A DNA stretch of 64,000 bases, taken from contig CAIUMP010000044.1 of assembly GCA_903900335.1 (NCBI GenBank), forward strand, positions 1 through 64,000, in the 5' to 3' direction. Both the position numbers and the translations under genes were made by a program. Shown piece by piece: positions 27,108 through 36,029 of this stretch. The notes beneath the pieces are model-generated. The model had not been told where the DNA came from. It was given only the letters and a program-made list of their open reading frames with translations, and did no database searches. Every line of letters begins with the position of its first letter. Within the stretch, counting starts at the first letter, position 1. This DNA is from an uncultured Ignavibacteriota bacterium. GTDB taxonomy: Bacteria > Bacteroidota > Ignavibacteria > Palsa-1295.

Positions 27108-29065
27108 TGGTAATGTGTGAACGAAATTACTCTCTCTACAGGTGACGCAATGTGAAGGAAATAGGTTCCTGCTGGGAGCGTGCTCAAACCAACAGAAAAG
27201 CCAGACGACGCATTCGCATTTCCGCTCATGGATTGGAGAACAACGCCTCGCTCGTCAAGAATCTCTGATTTCAAATTCACGATGGTTTCCGACGGCACAA
27301 TTCGAAGCATGTCCCCAGCGGGATCTGGCACAAGTGAAAAGGAGATTATCGAGGTGCTGGCTCCCGAGATCGTTGCGGCGACGTCCGCAGTCTTGGTGAC
27401 TGTGAAGAACAACAAACTTGTGTCGGCAACAGTGTCGCGTGCAACATCAAAGACCTTAACCAGCATCTTCTGAGAGGCGACATTCGGGACCTTCCATTGG
27501 ATCGATCCCCAGGAGGCCGGTATTGCGCTGGTGATCGGGCTCCAGGTTCCGCCACCGTCCGTAGAATAGCCAAGGGCGACAGTGTCAACGCCAGCGTACC
27601 GCCATGTGACAGCGACCGTGGTGTCACCGCGATACGTTGCGCTCCCCCGCGGGTTCGTGAGAATGACCACGGGGTTCGTGGGTGGTGTGATGCACGGAGC
27701 GAGGGCAGCAAATTTTCGAATAGAATCGCCACCTCGTTTGGAGAACGTCATGTCGATGGTGTACTTGCTAAAATCCGCGTTCGCCAAAATGTAGTTTGCG
27801 TTCGGGCAGTAGCTCATGATAGTCCCGGCACTAGGCCGCGGGGTAATCGGCAAACTGCAGCAGGCATCGCCGTAGACCAGTTGGCCAAGCTTGTTGCCAG
27901 AACCGTCACGCCTCGTGATGGTGTCATCCTTCGTCCAACATGTGTCCAGCGGCGGGTCCCACCAGCAATCATGCCCATGGCGCAGGCTGAAGTTATGTCC
28001 GATCTCATGCGAGACAATATACGCATCGTACGTAAAGGCGAAGGTAGGGTATGCGTGCCCGGTCTGAGGCGAGCTGTAACTGTAGGAGAGTGTCGTGTCG
28101 CACAAGGAAAACCAACCATAGCCGCCACCACCGTATCCGATCGAAGTAAGAATATGCGCAAGATCACGAGGTACGCTCTGATAATGCGATCTCCAATACG
28201 GACGTACCACGGCGTCCATGTTGTATGCATTACCCTTGACATTGTATGGGTCGGTGTCTTTCCAGAGCCTGACGTTCGTCAGATGGAATGTCACGTTTGC
28301 CTCGTCTTCATAGATGGCACTGCACATGGCGAAAAGTGATGCGATGTATCCCGCAACTAGCGGTGTGTTGTTACCTGCAGCACGGTAGAAGCACGTGTCC
28401 GCTTCGACAGCGATGTCCGCCTGCAAGAGCGAATTGCCAGGGGCGGCTTGAATGGATTCGGCCGTGGCAATTCCGTTGCTCGGAGCCAACTCCGAGACCG
28501 CCTGCGTCATGTCATCCGTCAAGCATTTGAAGGGCTGAAATGTCGTTGTGGAGAGAAGTTTGCTCTCTCGCATAAATACATGCGCAGAAGTTGAGGGGCT
28601 ATTTTTCGCAGGACCAAAGACGTACTGCTCTCCCGACTCCCGCACGATCGAGCAAAGCAGTTGACCGCTAAAGACCGTCAGTGTCACACGTGAATGCGGC
28701 TCGCCAGAGACCACACCTTGATACACTACGAAGCTGGGAGCTTCCAAAAAGTGATCTCCGCTGAGCGATCCCTCCACGAACTGAGTAGTAGCATCAATCG
28801 GGGAATGGGCCGGCTTGAGATCGAGAGAAATTATCTCGGAGCCGCCACCAGGAAATCCCGTAAGTTCAAGATGACCATTCGCAGTGAATACTTTCGCGAG
28901 CATCGCACTATCAATGGTAAAATAGGAAATGCCGTCGGCGACCGCTCCGTGTGAAATAAACTCACTCGCGGAGACAGTTCGTCCCTGCGCGAGCACAACC
29001 CGCGGGAGACAGTTGGCAACAATAATTACCAAAGACGTGAATGCACAAAGGAGAATGCGTGTCAT
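27104..29065 (-). CDS. Reprolysin/M12-like zinc metalloprotease with T9SS sorting domain
   Basis: 653 residues. The signal peptide ends near VVLAQ (27). A propeptide-like region (30-200) precedes the metzincin catalytic domain (about 215-450), with zinc site H353-E354-x2-H357-x5-H363 (HEIGHNFSLRH) and numerous cysteines that may form disulfides. An Ig/BNR-like domain (about 455-550, containing YSTDGGGTW) and a C-terminal T9SS sorting domain (about 575-653, FSLVPDPAGDMLRI... to the end) follow. Predicted extracellular protease delivered by T9SS. It heads a three-gene group (protease, small secreted protein, M23 peptidase) with overlapping junctions, suggesting joint use in degrading proteins or bacterial cell walls. 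Confidence 0.88.
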   Translation of the reverse strand: MTRILLCAFTSLVIIVANCLPRVVLAQGRTVSASEFISHGAVADGISYFTIDSAMLAKVFTANGHLELTGFPGGGSEIISLDLKPAHSPIDATTQFVEGSLSGDHFLEAPSFVVYQGVVSGEPHSRVTLTVFSGQLLCSIVRESGEQYVFGPAKNSPSTSAHVFMRESKLLSTTTFQPFKCLTDDMTQAVSELAPSNGIATAESIQAAPGNSLLQADIAVEADTCFYRAAGNNTPLVAGYIASLFAMCSAIYEDEANVTFHLTNVRLWKDTDPYNVKGNAYNMDAVVRPYWRSHYQSVPRDLAHILTSIGYGGGGYGWFSLCDTTLSYSYSSPQTGHAYPTFAFTYDAYIVSHEIGHNFSLRHGHDCWWDPPLDTCWTKDDTITRRDGSGNKLGQLVYGDACCSLPITPRPSAGTIMSYCPNANYILANADFSKYTIDMTFSKRGGDSIRKFAALAPCITPPTNPVVILTNPRGSATYRGDTTVAVTWRYAGVDTVALGYSTDGGGTWSPITSAIPASWGSIQWKVPNVASQKMLVKVFDVARDTVADTSLLFFTVTKTADVAATISGASTSIISFSLVPDPAGDMLRIVPSETIVNLKSEILDERGVVLQSMSGNANASSGFSVGLSTLPAGTYFLHIASPVERVISFTHYQ

Positions 29066-29247
29066 ATTCTCAGAATGGTGATGCCATAACCAGGCGACGG
29101 ACTATCCCTCTCCGGAGATTTCTAACGCAGGGAAGCGTGATTGGATTCGAGTTGCTAAGCGAAGATCCGTAACTTGCCATTCACTACCTAATTGATCACG
29201 GTGGGAATACTCCCGACAACCTATCTTGGACAACTGACTTTCCGAGG

Positions 29248-31047
29248 TTATTGACTCACGCCCTGGCGTTTCTCCTGCTCGATCATCTCCTTCATTTCCT
29301 CAACCAGGGCAGCATGTTCTTCCGCATATGGGGTACCACTAAAATCGAGCGACTGAAACAGGGCGATTAGGCGATTGCCACCTTCGACAGCCCTTCTGGC
29401 CAGTCCGATGGCGATATCGGCCCGTCCCAAAAGCAAGTACGTCCCTGCCGCCTTTTGTAGCACCCCGGAATCAATGCGCTCTCGCGCAGTGATCGCTTCT
29501 AAGTGGGCTAAGGCTTCCTCCGGCTTATCGGCATAATAGAGAATATCAGCCAAGTTAACCAATCCATTAATATCCTCAGGGTTCTTGCGAAGATGCCTCT
29601 CGAAAACCGGCACCGCGCGCAGTGCAGCAGCTTTTGTGCGCACGGGGTCTTGACAAACAATAAGCATCTGCACCACATTCGAATGGGAGAGTGCGCGATC
29701 GGGTTCGAGTTCGACACAGTGCTCCAATATCACGACAGCTTCCTCATAGCTACCCGACTCGCCAAGCACAGCTCCATAGGTGTTCCAGATCGAAAAATCG
29801 TTCGGAGCCCGTTCTGCGGCAAGACGAAGAAGTTCGATCGCTTCCTTGGTCAGGCGATCGTCACCTTCGGATTGTCCGCGAAGGTGAGCGACAAATCCTA
29901 ACTGACGCAATACCAATGGCGTCCTGCCTTCGATCGCTTCTGCGCGGGCAATATAATTTCCTGCCCGTTCGAGCCAGACAGGATCACGAGAGAATTGACG
30001 GAAGAATAGCGAAGCCGTGTTTGCCATCCGAAGCCACGCATCCGCAAACTGCGGATCGATCGCAACAGCCTGACCATAAAAGCCGAGAGCACTCTGGTAT
30101 CCTTCGCGAGTGACGAGATTACCAGATTGCATCCCTCGCATCCATAACTCATACGCCTCTGCGCTCTGGGTATGGTGTTCAATCAGTTTCTTGGAGTCCT
30201 CTGGCGTGAGACGGAGCTTCAAACCTTCCGCGATTTCGCGTGCAACATGCTCCTGCAACTCGAAGATGTCTTCCATCGCGCCGTTGTACTTGTCATTCCA
30301 CAAGGTCTCTCCGGTAACGGTGTCGATCAGTTCACACTGGATGCGTAATCGCTCTCCTGCCTTGAGCACAGCACCATGCACAACATACCGAACATCCAAT
30401 TCTCGCGCGATCGCCTTTGGTTTGAGCGTGGATGTCTTGAAATCCCGAATCGTCAGCTTATCAACGACGAAGAGTTCGGTCAGTTTATTGAGCGTATCGA
30501 TCAGTTCGTAGGTGAGCCCATCCGAGAACCAATCGTGATCTTTTGCCGGACTGAGATCCTCGAACGGCAACACCGCAAGCCGGACACGGCTTGGCTTGGG
30601 TGTTGGTTGTGGTACACCAACCCTTGCCTCAGGAACCTCCAGTTCGAGTCCTCTAGTCGCGGACCTAGCGACACCAAGCTTTAGAAGGGATCGCTCAATG
30701 CCATCAAAATCGGAAAAGTGAGCTCGCTGAAGGCCGGCAAGTTGGTAGCGAAACGCATTCGGCAATGTGACCGACTCAACCTCGATCGGAATGATGCTCC
30801 GCTCAGACTCACTGGCGATGTTCAGCTCTTGGATCACATTCTTCGACACAATCGAGTGCTCGGAGAGAAGCAAAAGAAATACTCTGCATCCTTCTATCGC
30901 CTCGACGATTTCCTTCGACCACTGCGTCGCCGCCTCGATCCCATGCTGGTCGATCCAAATGTCCATTCCAGACAAGCGCAAACGCTCTGCAAGCTCTAAG
31001 GCTTGCGGGGAGTCTTTGCGGGAATAGGAGATGAAGATGTCGGGCAT
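29248..31047 (-). CDS. TIR domain-TolB/FlgO-like-TPR protein (paralog 1)
   Basis: 599 residues, cytosolic. The TIR domain (about 1-125) starts IFISYSRKD and includes WIDQHGIE and the WSKEIVEAI helix, whose E46 aligns with the catalytic Glu of NAD-cleaving TIR enzymes. A middle domain (about 158-265, AVLPFEDLSPAKDHDWFSDG) is the TolB N-terminal/FlgO-like module that in adenylate-cyclase-type and CadC-type regulators precedes TPRs. The C-terminal 310 residues are tetratricopeptide repeats. Last of four genes on this strand, 53 nt after its paralog. Possible roles: NAD-dependent signalling, defence or a protein scaffold. No experimental function is known to me for this architecture. Confidence 0.82.
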   Translation of the reverse strand: MPDIFISYSRKDSPQALELAERLRLSGMDIWIDQHGIEAATQWSKEIVEAIEGCRVFLLLLSEHSIVSKNVIQELNIASESERSIIPIEVESVTLPNAFRYQLAGLQRAHFSDFDGIERSLLKLGVARSATRGLELEVPEARVGVPQPTPKPSRVRLAVLPFEDLSPAKDHDWFSDGLTYELIDTLNKLTELFVVDKLTIRDFKTSTLKPKAIARELDVRYVVHGAVLKAGERLRIQCELIDTVTGETLWNDKYNGAMEDIFELQEHVAREIAEGLKLRLTPEDSKKLIEHHTQSAEAYELWMRGMQSGNLVTREGYQSALGFYGQAVAIDPQFADAWLRMANTASLFFRQFSRDPVWLERAGNYIARAEAIEGRTPLVLRQLGFVAHLRGQSEGDDRLTKEAIELLRLAAERAPNDFSIWNTYGAVLGESGSYEEAVVILEHCVELEPDRALSHSNVVQMLIVCQDPVRTKAAALRAVPVFERHLRKNPEDINGLVNLADILYYADKPEEALAHLEAITARERIDSGVLQKAAGTYLLLGRADIAIGLARRAVEGGNRLIALFQSLDFSGTPYAEEHAALVEEMKEMIEQEKRQGVSQ

Positions 31048-31100
31048 GTTGGCCTACAAACTCAAGATCGGATGTTTGAATTCGCGGACTGGTGAAGGAA

Positions 31101-32894
31101 TCAGTTCGGCGATGTACTTGTGGATCGTAAGTTTTCGAATAATCTTTGGGCCTCCGCGTACTGCACAGTATTCCTATACGGCGCAAGCCCCTCCTCTTCG
31201 AACCAACTCTTGAGCGAATTGAGATTCCGGTATCCAGCTTCGATCGAACGGTGGAAGGTTTGGAAGGCCGTGTCTATCTCGCCGAGTTCGACGGCGAGGC
31301 AGGCCACATTGAAGAGTGATGTACCGTCCTTGATATTGGTCAACCGTTTCGCCGCATCGCGTGCATCGTCATCGCGGCCCGCATCATGGAGGAAGTAGGC
31401 GAGTGAAACTTTCATACTCTCGTCGTCCGGGTGCAAGCGCAGATGGCGCTCGAAGTATGGAATAGCCCGCCCCGCGTAATAGATCTTTTTGTCATTCTCA
31501 CCCGCCGCGGCGCAGGCAGAGACCAGATTCCACATGCCCACGCGGTAACCTGGCTCCAGCCGTACAACTTCTTCGTAGGGCGGCACCGCCTTTGCCCACT
31601 GACCTGTACCGAAATAGAAAAAGCCAAGGGAAAAGTAGCTCATGAAGTCTTCCGGTGCTTTTTCGATGTATAACTTCGCCGTCATCTCCGCTTCTTCTAA
31701 TCGGCCCTGAAGCTGCAGGATGTGGGAAAGCGGATGGTAGGCGCCCCATAGATCCGGCTTCAATTGCAGTGCCGTTTTGACGAGCTTCTCACCCTCGGCA
31801 AGCAGTTCGGGGTTGCGGTCATAGGTGCGGTACATGCTCGCAAGGTAATTCGCTTTGGAGCGATAGGCGTTTGCGAACCCGGGATCAAGACGGATGGACT
31901 CGCTAAGCAATTGAATCGCGTGGTTCCAGCTCTCCCGCGTTTGGCGGTTGAAATAGTCCTGGCCCTTTATGTAGAGTTCGTAGGCCTCGGCGTTCTCCGT
32001 GCCGCGATCGACGATCTTTTTCGTTTCGTCCTGCGTCAGGTGCAGTTTCAGACCGTCAACCACCTTTTGGGTGACTGACTCTTGAATGTCGAAAATATCT
32101 GCGAAGACTCCCCTGTGTGAGTCTTGCCAGAGATACTCGCCCTCTTTGGAATCGAGCAGCGAAACGGAGATCTTGATCTGATCTCCGAACTTCCGAACCG
32201 AGCCTTCAACAAAATAGCGAATGTTGTATTCTCGGGCAATGTCTCGGGTCTTACCGCGAAAGCCTTTGAAGTCCATCGAGGTCTTGCGATCCGTTAAGCG
32301 CAGAGATTTGATGTGACTAAGTGCGTCGATGAGTTCGCTAGTGAGTCCATCGGCAAACCAGGCATTGTCGCTGCCGGGGGAGAGATCTTCGAACGGAAGC
32401 ACGATGAGGGTCTTTCGAGCATCTTTTAGCTCTTTGGCAGTTTGTGTCGTAGAAATTCTCTCTGTGCTCCCCGTCGAAGGCGCAGCTTCTGGCGAACCAA
32501 CCAATGCCTTTGATGGAAGGCCAAGTCTGTTCAGAGCACGAACGATAGAGTCATACTCCGAATACGCTACCCGTTGGATACCCGCAAGGGGGTACCGTAA
32601 GACCGGGGGCAAAGGGACCATCTCAATATCGACAGGGAGAATCGTCCGCTGCGACTCGAAGGCAAGCGATGTCTCACGTGCAACATTTTTCGATATGACG
32701 GAGTGTTGTGAGACGAGAAGGAGGAACGCACCACATACGTCAATTTCCTCGACAATCTCCTGAGACCAGCTCGTTGCTCCCTCGATCCCGTGTTGATCGA
32801 TCCAGACCGTCATCCCAGAATTCCGCAGCCGCTCCGTTAAGGCGAGCGCCTTATCGGAGTCCTTACGGGAATAGGAGATGAAGATGTCTGACAT
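31101..32894 (-). CDS. TIR domain-TolB/FlgO-like-TPR protein (paralog 2)
   Basis: 597 residues, with the same architecture as the downstream gene: TIR (1-125) with IFISYSRKD, WIDQHGIE and E46 in the WSQEIVEEI helix; the TolB-like module (about 165-270, IVLPFEDLSPGSDNAWFADG); then TPRs to the end (for example DLWGAYHPLSHILQLQGRLE). The TIR domains are roughly half identical by eye, so the pair arose by an old tandem duplication. The conserved candidate catalytic Glu in both copies argues that both may be active. It lies 48 nt after the TPR gene and 53 nt before its paralog. Confidence 0.82.
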   Translation of the reverse strand: MSDIFISYSRKDSDKALALTERLRNSGMTVWIDQHGIEGATSWSQEIVEEIDVCGAFLLLVSQHSVISKNVARETSLAFESQRTILPVDIEMVPLPPVLRYPLAGIQRVAYSEYDSIVRALNRLGLPSKALVGSPEAAPSTGSTERISTTQTAKELKDARKTLIVLPFEDLSPGSDNAWFADGLTSELIDALSHIKSLRLTDRKTSMDFKGFRGKTRDIAREYNIRYFVEGSVRKFGDQIKISVSLLDSKEGEYLWQDSHRGVFADIFDIQESVTQKVVDGLKLHLTQDETKKIVDRGTENAEAYELYIKGQDYFNRQTRESWNHAIQLLSESIRLDPGFANAYRSKANYLASMYRTYDRNPELLAEGEKLVKTALQLKPDLWGAYHPLSHILQLQGRLEEAEMTAKLYIEKAPEDFMSYFSLGFFYFGTGQWAKAVPPYEEVVRLEPGYRVGMWNLVSACAAAGENDKKIYYAGRAIPYFERHLRLHPDDESMKVSLAYFLHDAGRDDDARDAAKRLTNIKDGTSLFNVACLAVELGEIDTAFQTFHRSIEAGYRNLNSLKSWFEEEGLAPYRNTVQYAEAQRLFENLRSTSTSPN

Positions 32895-32942
32895 TCCGGC
32901 AAAAATACGAATATTCCTTGCTGAGGAACCGACATTGGCACG

Positions 32943-34373
32943 TCAAGCTTCCGCGAGCTTTGCTTTTATGCGTAGGAGATGCTCTTCGTACCGGATCAAG
33001 TGATCCGTCTGGGTCTCGACGCCAATCTCGACACACTCTTGGAGATGCCGAAACGCCCTCAGAAGCCAATCTCGGCGTGCTTCGCCGGTGAGTGTCTCAG
33101 CATGCATCTCTTCCACCTCTCCGAGTGCGTGAAGCGCATCGCCCTTCAGATGATGCTCGCGTATCTCAACGGTAATCGTCATTGCGCTTTCGAGTAAGTC
33201 GATCCCCTCATTGATCCTTCCGGATTGAGCTATGAGTACGCCGATATCGATCATGCAGGAGGACACACCGGATTGGTCGCCAATTGTCTCAAAGATTTCA
33301 AGAGAGCGGCGCATGTAATCGAGCGCCAACTCTCCGTTCCCTAATGACTTGTAGCTGTTTCCAATCAGTTGAAGAGAATCCGCCATTCCCTTCTTGTCAC
33401 CAATCGCCTCCTTCATTGTGAGGCTCTGCAATGACAACGCTAAGGCCTCCTCCCAGCTACCGCGTGATTCAAGCACCTTGCCGAGAAAGGTTAGTGAAAT
33501 GGCAATTGCTTGCTTATCTCCCATCCCCTCCGCCGTGTAGAGGCTCCTTCGAATACAATCCTCAGCACTTTGGTCATCCCCGAGGAAGAAATGAACATTA
33601 GCCAAATTGATATACACCTGGCACATCCACGATCTCTCACCGATGGATTCCATGATCGCTTTCGCCGTCTGAAGGTGATCCATTGCTTCTGCGTATTGCC
33701 CCAGTCGAATATGGATCATAGAATAGTTGACGTGTTGCCCAGAAAGGCTTCTCCTATCACCGAGTGATTCATAGATTGGAAAGCCTTGCTCATAGAATGG
33801 CTTCGCCAGAACGTAGTTGCCTTGGGCAGTGTGTATGTTCCCAATAACGCGAAGGGCATTTGCCTCACCGTAAAGATAGGATATACTACGTGCTGCTTCG
33901 AGCGCTCGCATGGCACAGCGAAGACCTTCATTGTACTCACTACTTCGAAACCGACAATGGGCTATTCCAATTGAAGTATCCGCAACACGTTTAGCATTGC
34001 CGATTGATGCGAATCCCATTTCGGCGTGAGTATAGTGAGTAATCGCACCACGCAACCTGTTTTGTTTCTCCAAAAGTCCTGCGACTCGAACTTGGGCTTC
34101 GCTTCGTTTTAGCGTATCAGCATTGTGCCACCGTGCGAGTCCGCTGGCGTAGGCAACTTCGATGTCGCGCCCATCTTCATCGAGCACTTTCCAATACTGA
34201 AGCACCTCGTAGGTCGTCTCGCCTTCATAAAGCGTCATGAGTACCGGGATCGCCGTGAGTGCCGTCTCCAAACGATCCCACTCCCTGCATGCGCCAAGCT
34301 GATGAGTCAGTTCCACCGCCGCACGGTGGAGTGCGGTATTATCCCGCGGGGTGGTTGCGGTCTGCGTTGGCAC
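32943..34373 (-). CDS. Tetratricopeptide repeat protein
   Basis: 476 residues from a GTG start. It is built almost entirely of about ten TPR units of 36-40 residues with the LGN/Rapsyn-like pattern (GNYVLAKPFYEQGFPIYESL, GQYAEAMDHLQTAKAIMESI, GSWEEALALSLQSLTMKEAI, GNGELALDYMRRSLEIFETI). No enzymatic domain or signal peptide, so it is a cytosolic protein-protein interaction scaffold. It starts 11 nt after the AAA ATPase gene and ends 48 nt before the first TIR gene, linking the two in one probable operon. Proteins of this type often carry a C-terminal cyclase, kinase or HTH domain; here there is none. Confidence 0.82.
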   Translation of the reverse strand: MPTQTATTPRDNTALHRAAVELTHQLGACREWDRLETALTAIPVLMTLYEGETTYEVLQYWKVLDEDGRDIEVAYASGLARWHNADTLKRSEAQVRVAGLLEKQNRLRGAITHYTHAEMGFASIGNAKRVADTSIGIAHCRFRSSEYNEGLRCAMRALEAARSISYLYGEANALRVIGNIHTAQGNYVLAKPFYEQGFPIYESLGDRRSLSGQHVNYSMIHIRLGQYAEAMDHLQTAKAIMESIGERSWMCQVYINLANVHFFLGDDQSAEDCIRRSLYTAEGMGDKQAIAISLTFLGKVLESRGSWEEALALSLQSLTMKEAIGDKKGMADSLQLIGNSYKSLGNGELALDYMRRSLEIFETIGDQSGVSSCMIDIGVLIAQSGRINEGIDLLESAMTITVEIREHHLKGDALHALGEVEEMHAETLTGEARRDWLLRAFRHLQECVEIGVETQTDHLIRYEEHLLRIKAKLAEA

Positions 34374-34384
34374 GGTGCGTGATA

Positions 34385-35947
34385 TTATGCGAGCATCTCT
34401 TCGTCATCTTCCGAAACCAGCGGCCGCGTGAAGATCGACCCGATCATATCCCGATACGTCACATCCGGTCTTCCAAATTCCTCCTCCTTCGCGAGCTTCG
34501 AGTTTTGATGGAGCCCATCGAGAACGAACTCCATTGCGCTGGCGAGCGAGAACCGGTCGGCTTCCTGGATCTTCATGTGGCGAACGGTTAGCTCGCGCAA
34601 ACGCGGCACACGCGAGAGCTCCTTCGCATAATCCTCGAACTTCATCGTGTCCGTAAGCGAGATCATGTTGCCTTGCGAGAACCAGTTGAGTACTGCATCG
34701 TACTCGCCTTCCTTCTGCGGCTGCTGTGGTTGGCCTGTTTTGGCGTATCGATCCTGGTATCGCTCCGATCCAGATTTGACGCGTTCGCGAGCGAGTGGGT
34801 CGGGGAAATATTTCTTGAAAATCTCGCGCACCGCCTTGCCGATGAGCGCGCGCGCAACTTTCGCCATGCCCTCTTGCTCACCTTCGAAGACGAGTTCTAC
34901 TTTGCCCGTAACGCCCGTTGTTACAAACGCGAGATCGGTTACACGGGGAAGAATGATGTCGTCGCCATTCATGATGGAGCGACGTTCCGCGTTCGAAATG
35001 AGCGCTTCCATCGCACTGATGGTGAGCCGTGCTGAAACGCCTGACTTCTGATCGATGAACTCCGACTTCCTCGCCTCGAATGCGATCTGTTCGATGATCT
35101 CCTTGAAATATCGCGGCACGGCGAGACCCTCTTCGCCTAGGCGTGCGGTCCATGCTTCCTGCTCGGTGATGGAGATCGCGGTTTCCATCGAGAGCGGATA
35201 GTGCGTAAGGATTTGCGATGCGATGCGGTCCTTGAGCGGCGTGATAATGTTACCGCGATTGGTGTAATCCTCCGGGTTTGCAGTGAAGACCATCATCACA
35301 TCGAGAGGAATACGAATGTTGAATCCGCGAATCTGGATGTCGCGCTCTTCGAGAAGATTGAACAAACCAACCTGAATGCGAGGCTGCAAGTCCGGCAATT
35401 CATTGATCGTAAAAATACCGCGATTCGTGCGAGGGATAATGCCGAAGTGAATCGCACCCTCGTGCGAGTAATGCAATCGCTGGTGCGCCGCCTTCAGCGG
35501 ATCGATGTCGCCGATAATATCTGCAATAGTCACATCGGGCGTTGCGAGCTTCTCGCCATAGCGTTCGGAGCGGTGAATCCATTCGATGGGCGTCGCGTCC
35601 CCAAGCTCTCGGACGAGCTGAACCGCATGGAAAGAGATTGGGTGAGTGGGGTCATCGTTGATCTCGCTGCCCTTTACTATAGGCGTCCATTCATCAAGAA
35701 GCTCGATCAGCAATCGGGCGATACGCGTCTTCGCCTGACCGCGAAGACCCAGCAGAATCACATCATGCTTCGCGAGAATGGCGTTTACAAGCTGCGGCGT
35801 GACGGTGTCTTCATATCCGAGAATTCCAGGAAAGAGCGGCTCCCGGTTGCGCAATTTAGCGATCAGATTCTTCCGCATTTCCTCTTTGACGGAGAGCGAC
35901 TGATAACCGGAGGCGAGAAGTTCGGCGAGCGTCGTGGGTTTGTTCAT
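34385..35947 (-). CDS. MoxR/magnesium-chelatase-like AAA+ ATPase
   Basis: 520 residues. The AAA+ core lies at about 40-300: Walker A region LLGLRGQAKTR (Ala in place of the last Gly), Walker B region GIFTINELPD (Asn-Glu instead of Asp-Glu), then FTANPEDYTNRG and TPLKDRI for sensor and Arg finger. These substitutions occur, as I recall, throughout this ChlI-like subfamily, so they are not defects. The C-terminal 200 residues are mostly helical. Family members remodel protein complexes, usually with a VWA-domain partner; no VWA gene is adjacent here, the downstream genes being TPR and TIR-TPR proteins. Its ATG is preceded after 3 nt by GTTAGCAACCC, identical to the sequence before ruvB. Confidence 0.85.
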   Translation of the reverse strand: MNKPTTLAELLASGYQSLSVKEEMRKNLIAKLRNREPLFPGILGYEDTVTPQLVNAILAKHDVILLGLRGQAKTRIARLLIELLDEWTPIVKGSEINDDPTHPISFHAVQLVRELGDATPIEWIHRSERYGEKLATPDVTIADIIGDIDPLKAAHQRLHYSHEGAIHFGIIPRTNRGIFTINELPDLQPRIQVGLFNLLEERDIQIRGFNIRIPLDVMMVFTANPEDYTNRGNIITPLKDRIASQILTHYPLSMETAISITEQEAWTARLGEEGLAVPRYFKEIIEQIAFEARKSEFIDQKSGVSARLTISAMEALISNAERRSIMNGDDIILPRVTDLAFVTTGVTGKVELVFEGEQEGMAKVARALIGKAVREIFKKYFPDPLARERVKSGSERYQDRYAKTGQPQQPQKEGEYDAVLNWFSQGNMISLTDTMKFEDYAKELSRVPRLRELTVRHMKIQEADRFSLASAMEFVLDGLHQNSKLAKEEEFGRPDVTYRDMIGSIFTRPLVSEDDEEMLA

Positions 35948-36002
35948 AGTGGGTTGCTAACGAGGAATGCGTCGGAATTTACTCCCACCGTTTGAACGAC
36001 TA

Positions 36003-36023
36003 GTTACTCGTTACTCGTTACCC
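36003..36023. repeat. Heptamer repeat GTTACTC
   Basis: Three tandem 7-bp units: GTTACTC, GTTACTC, GTTACCC. It lies immediately before the GTG start of the glycosyltransferase and belongs to the set of short heptamer arrays in this window. Confidence 0.65.
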
Positions 36024-36029
36024 ATCACC

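Noticed and set aside
34385-35947. Inactive AAA ATPase because of altered Walker A (GQAKT) and Walker B (NE)
   Set aside because: These substitutions are, as I recall, normal for this magnesium-chelatase-like subfamily, so they are not evidence of loss of function.
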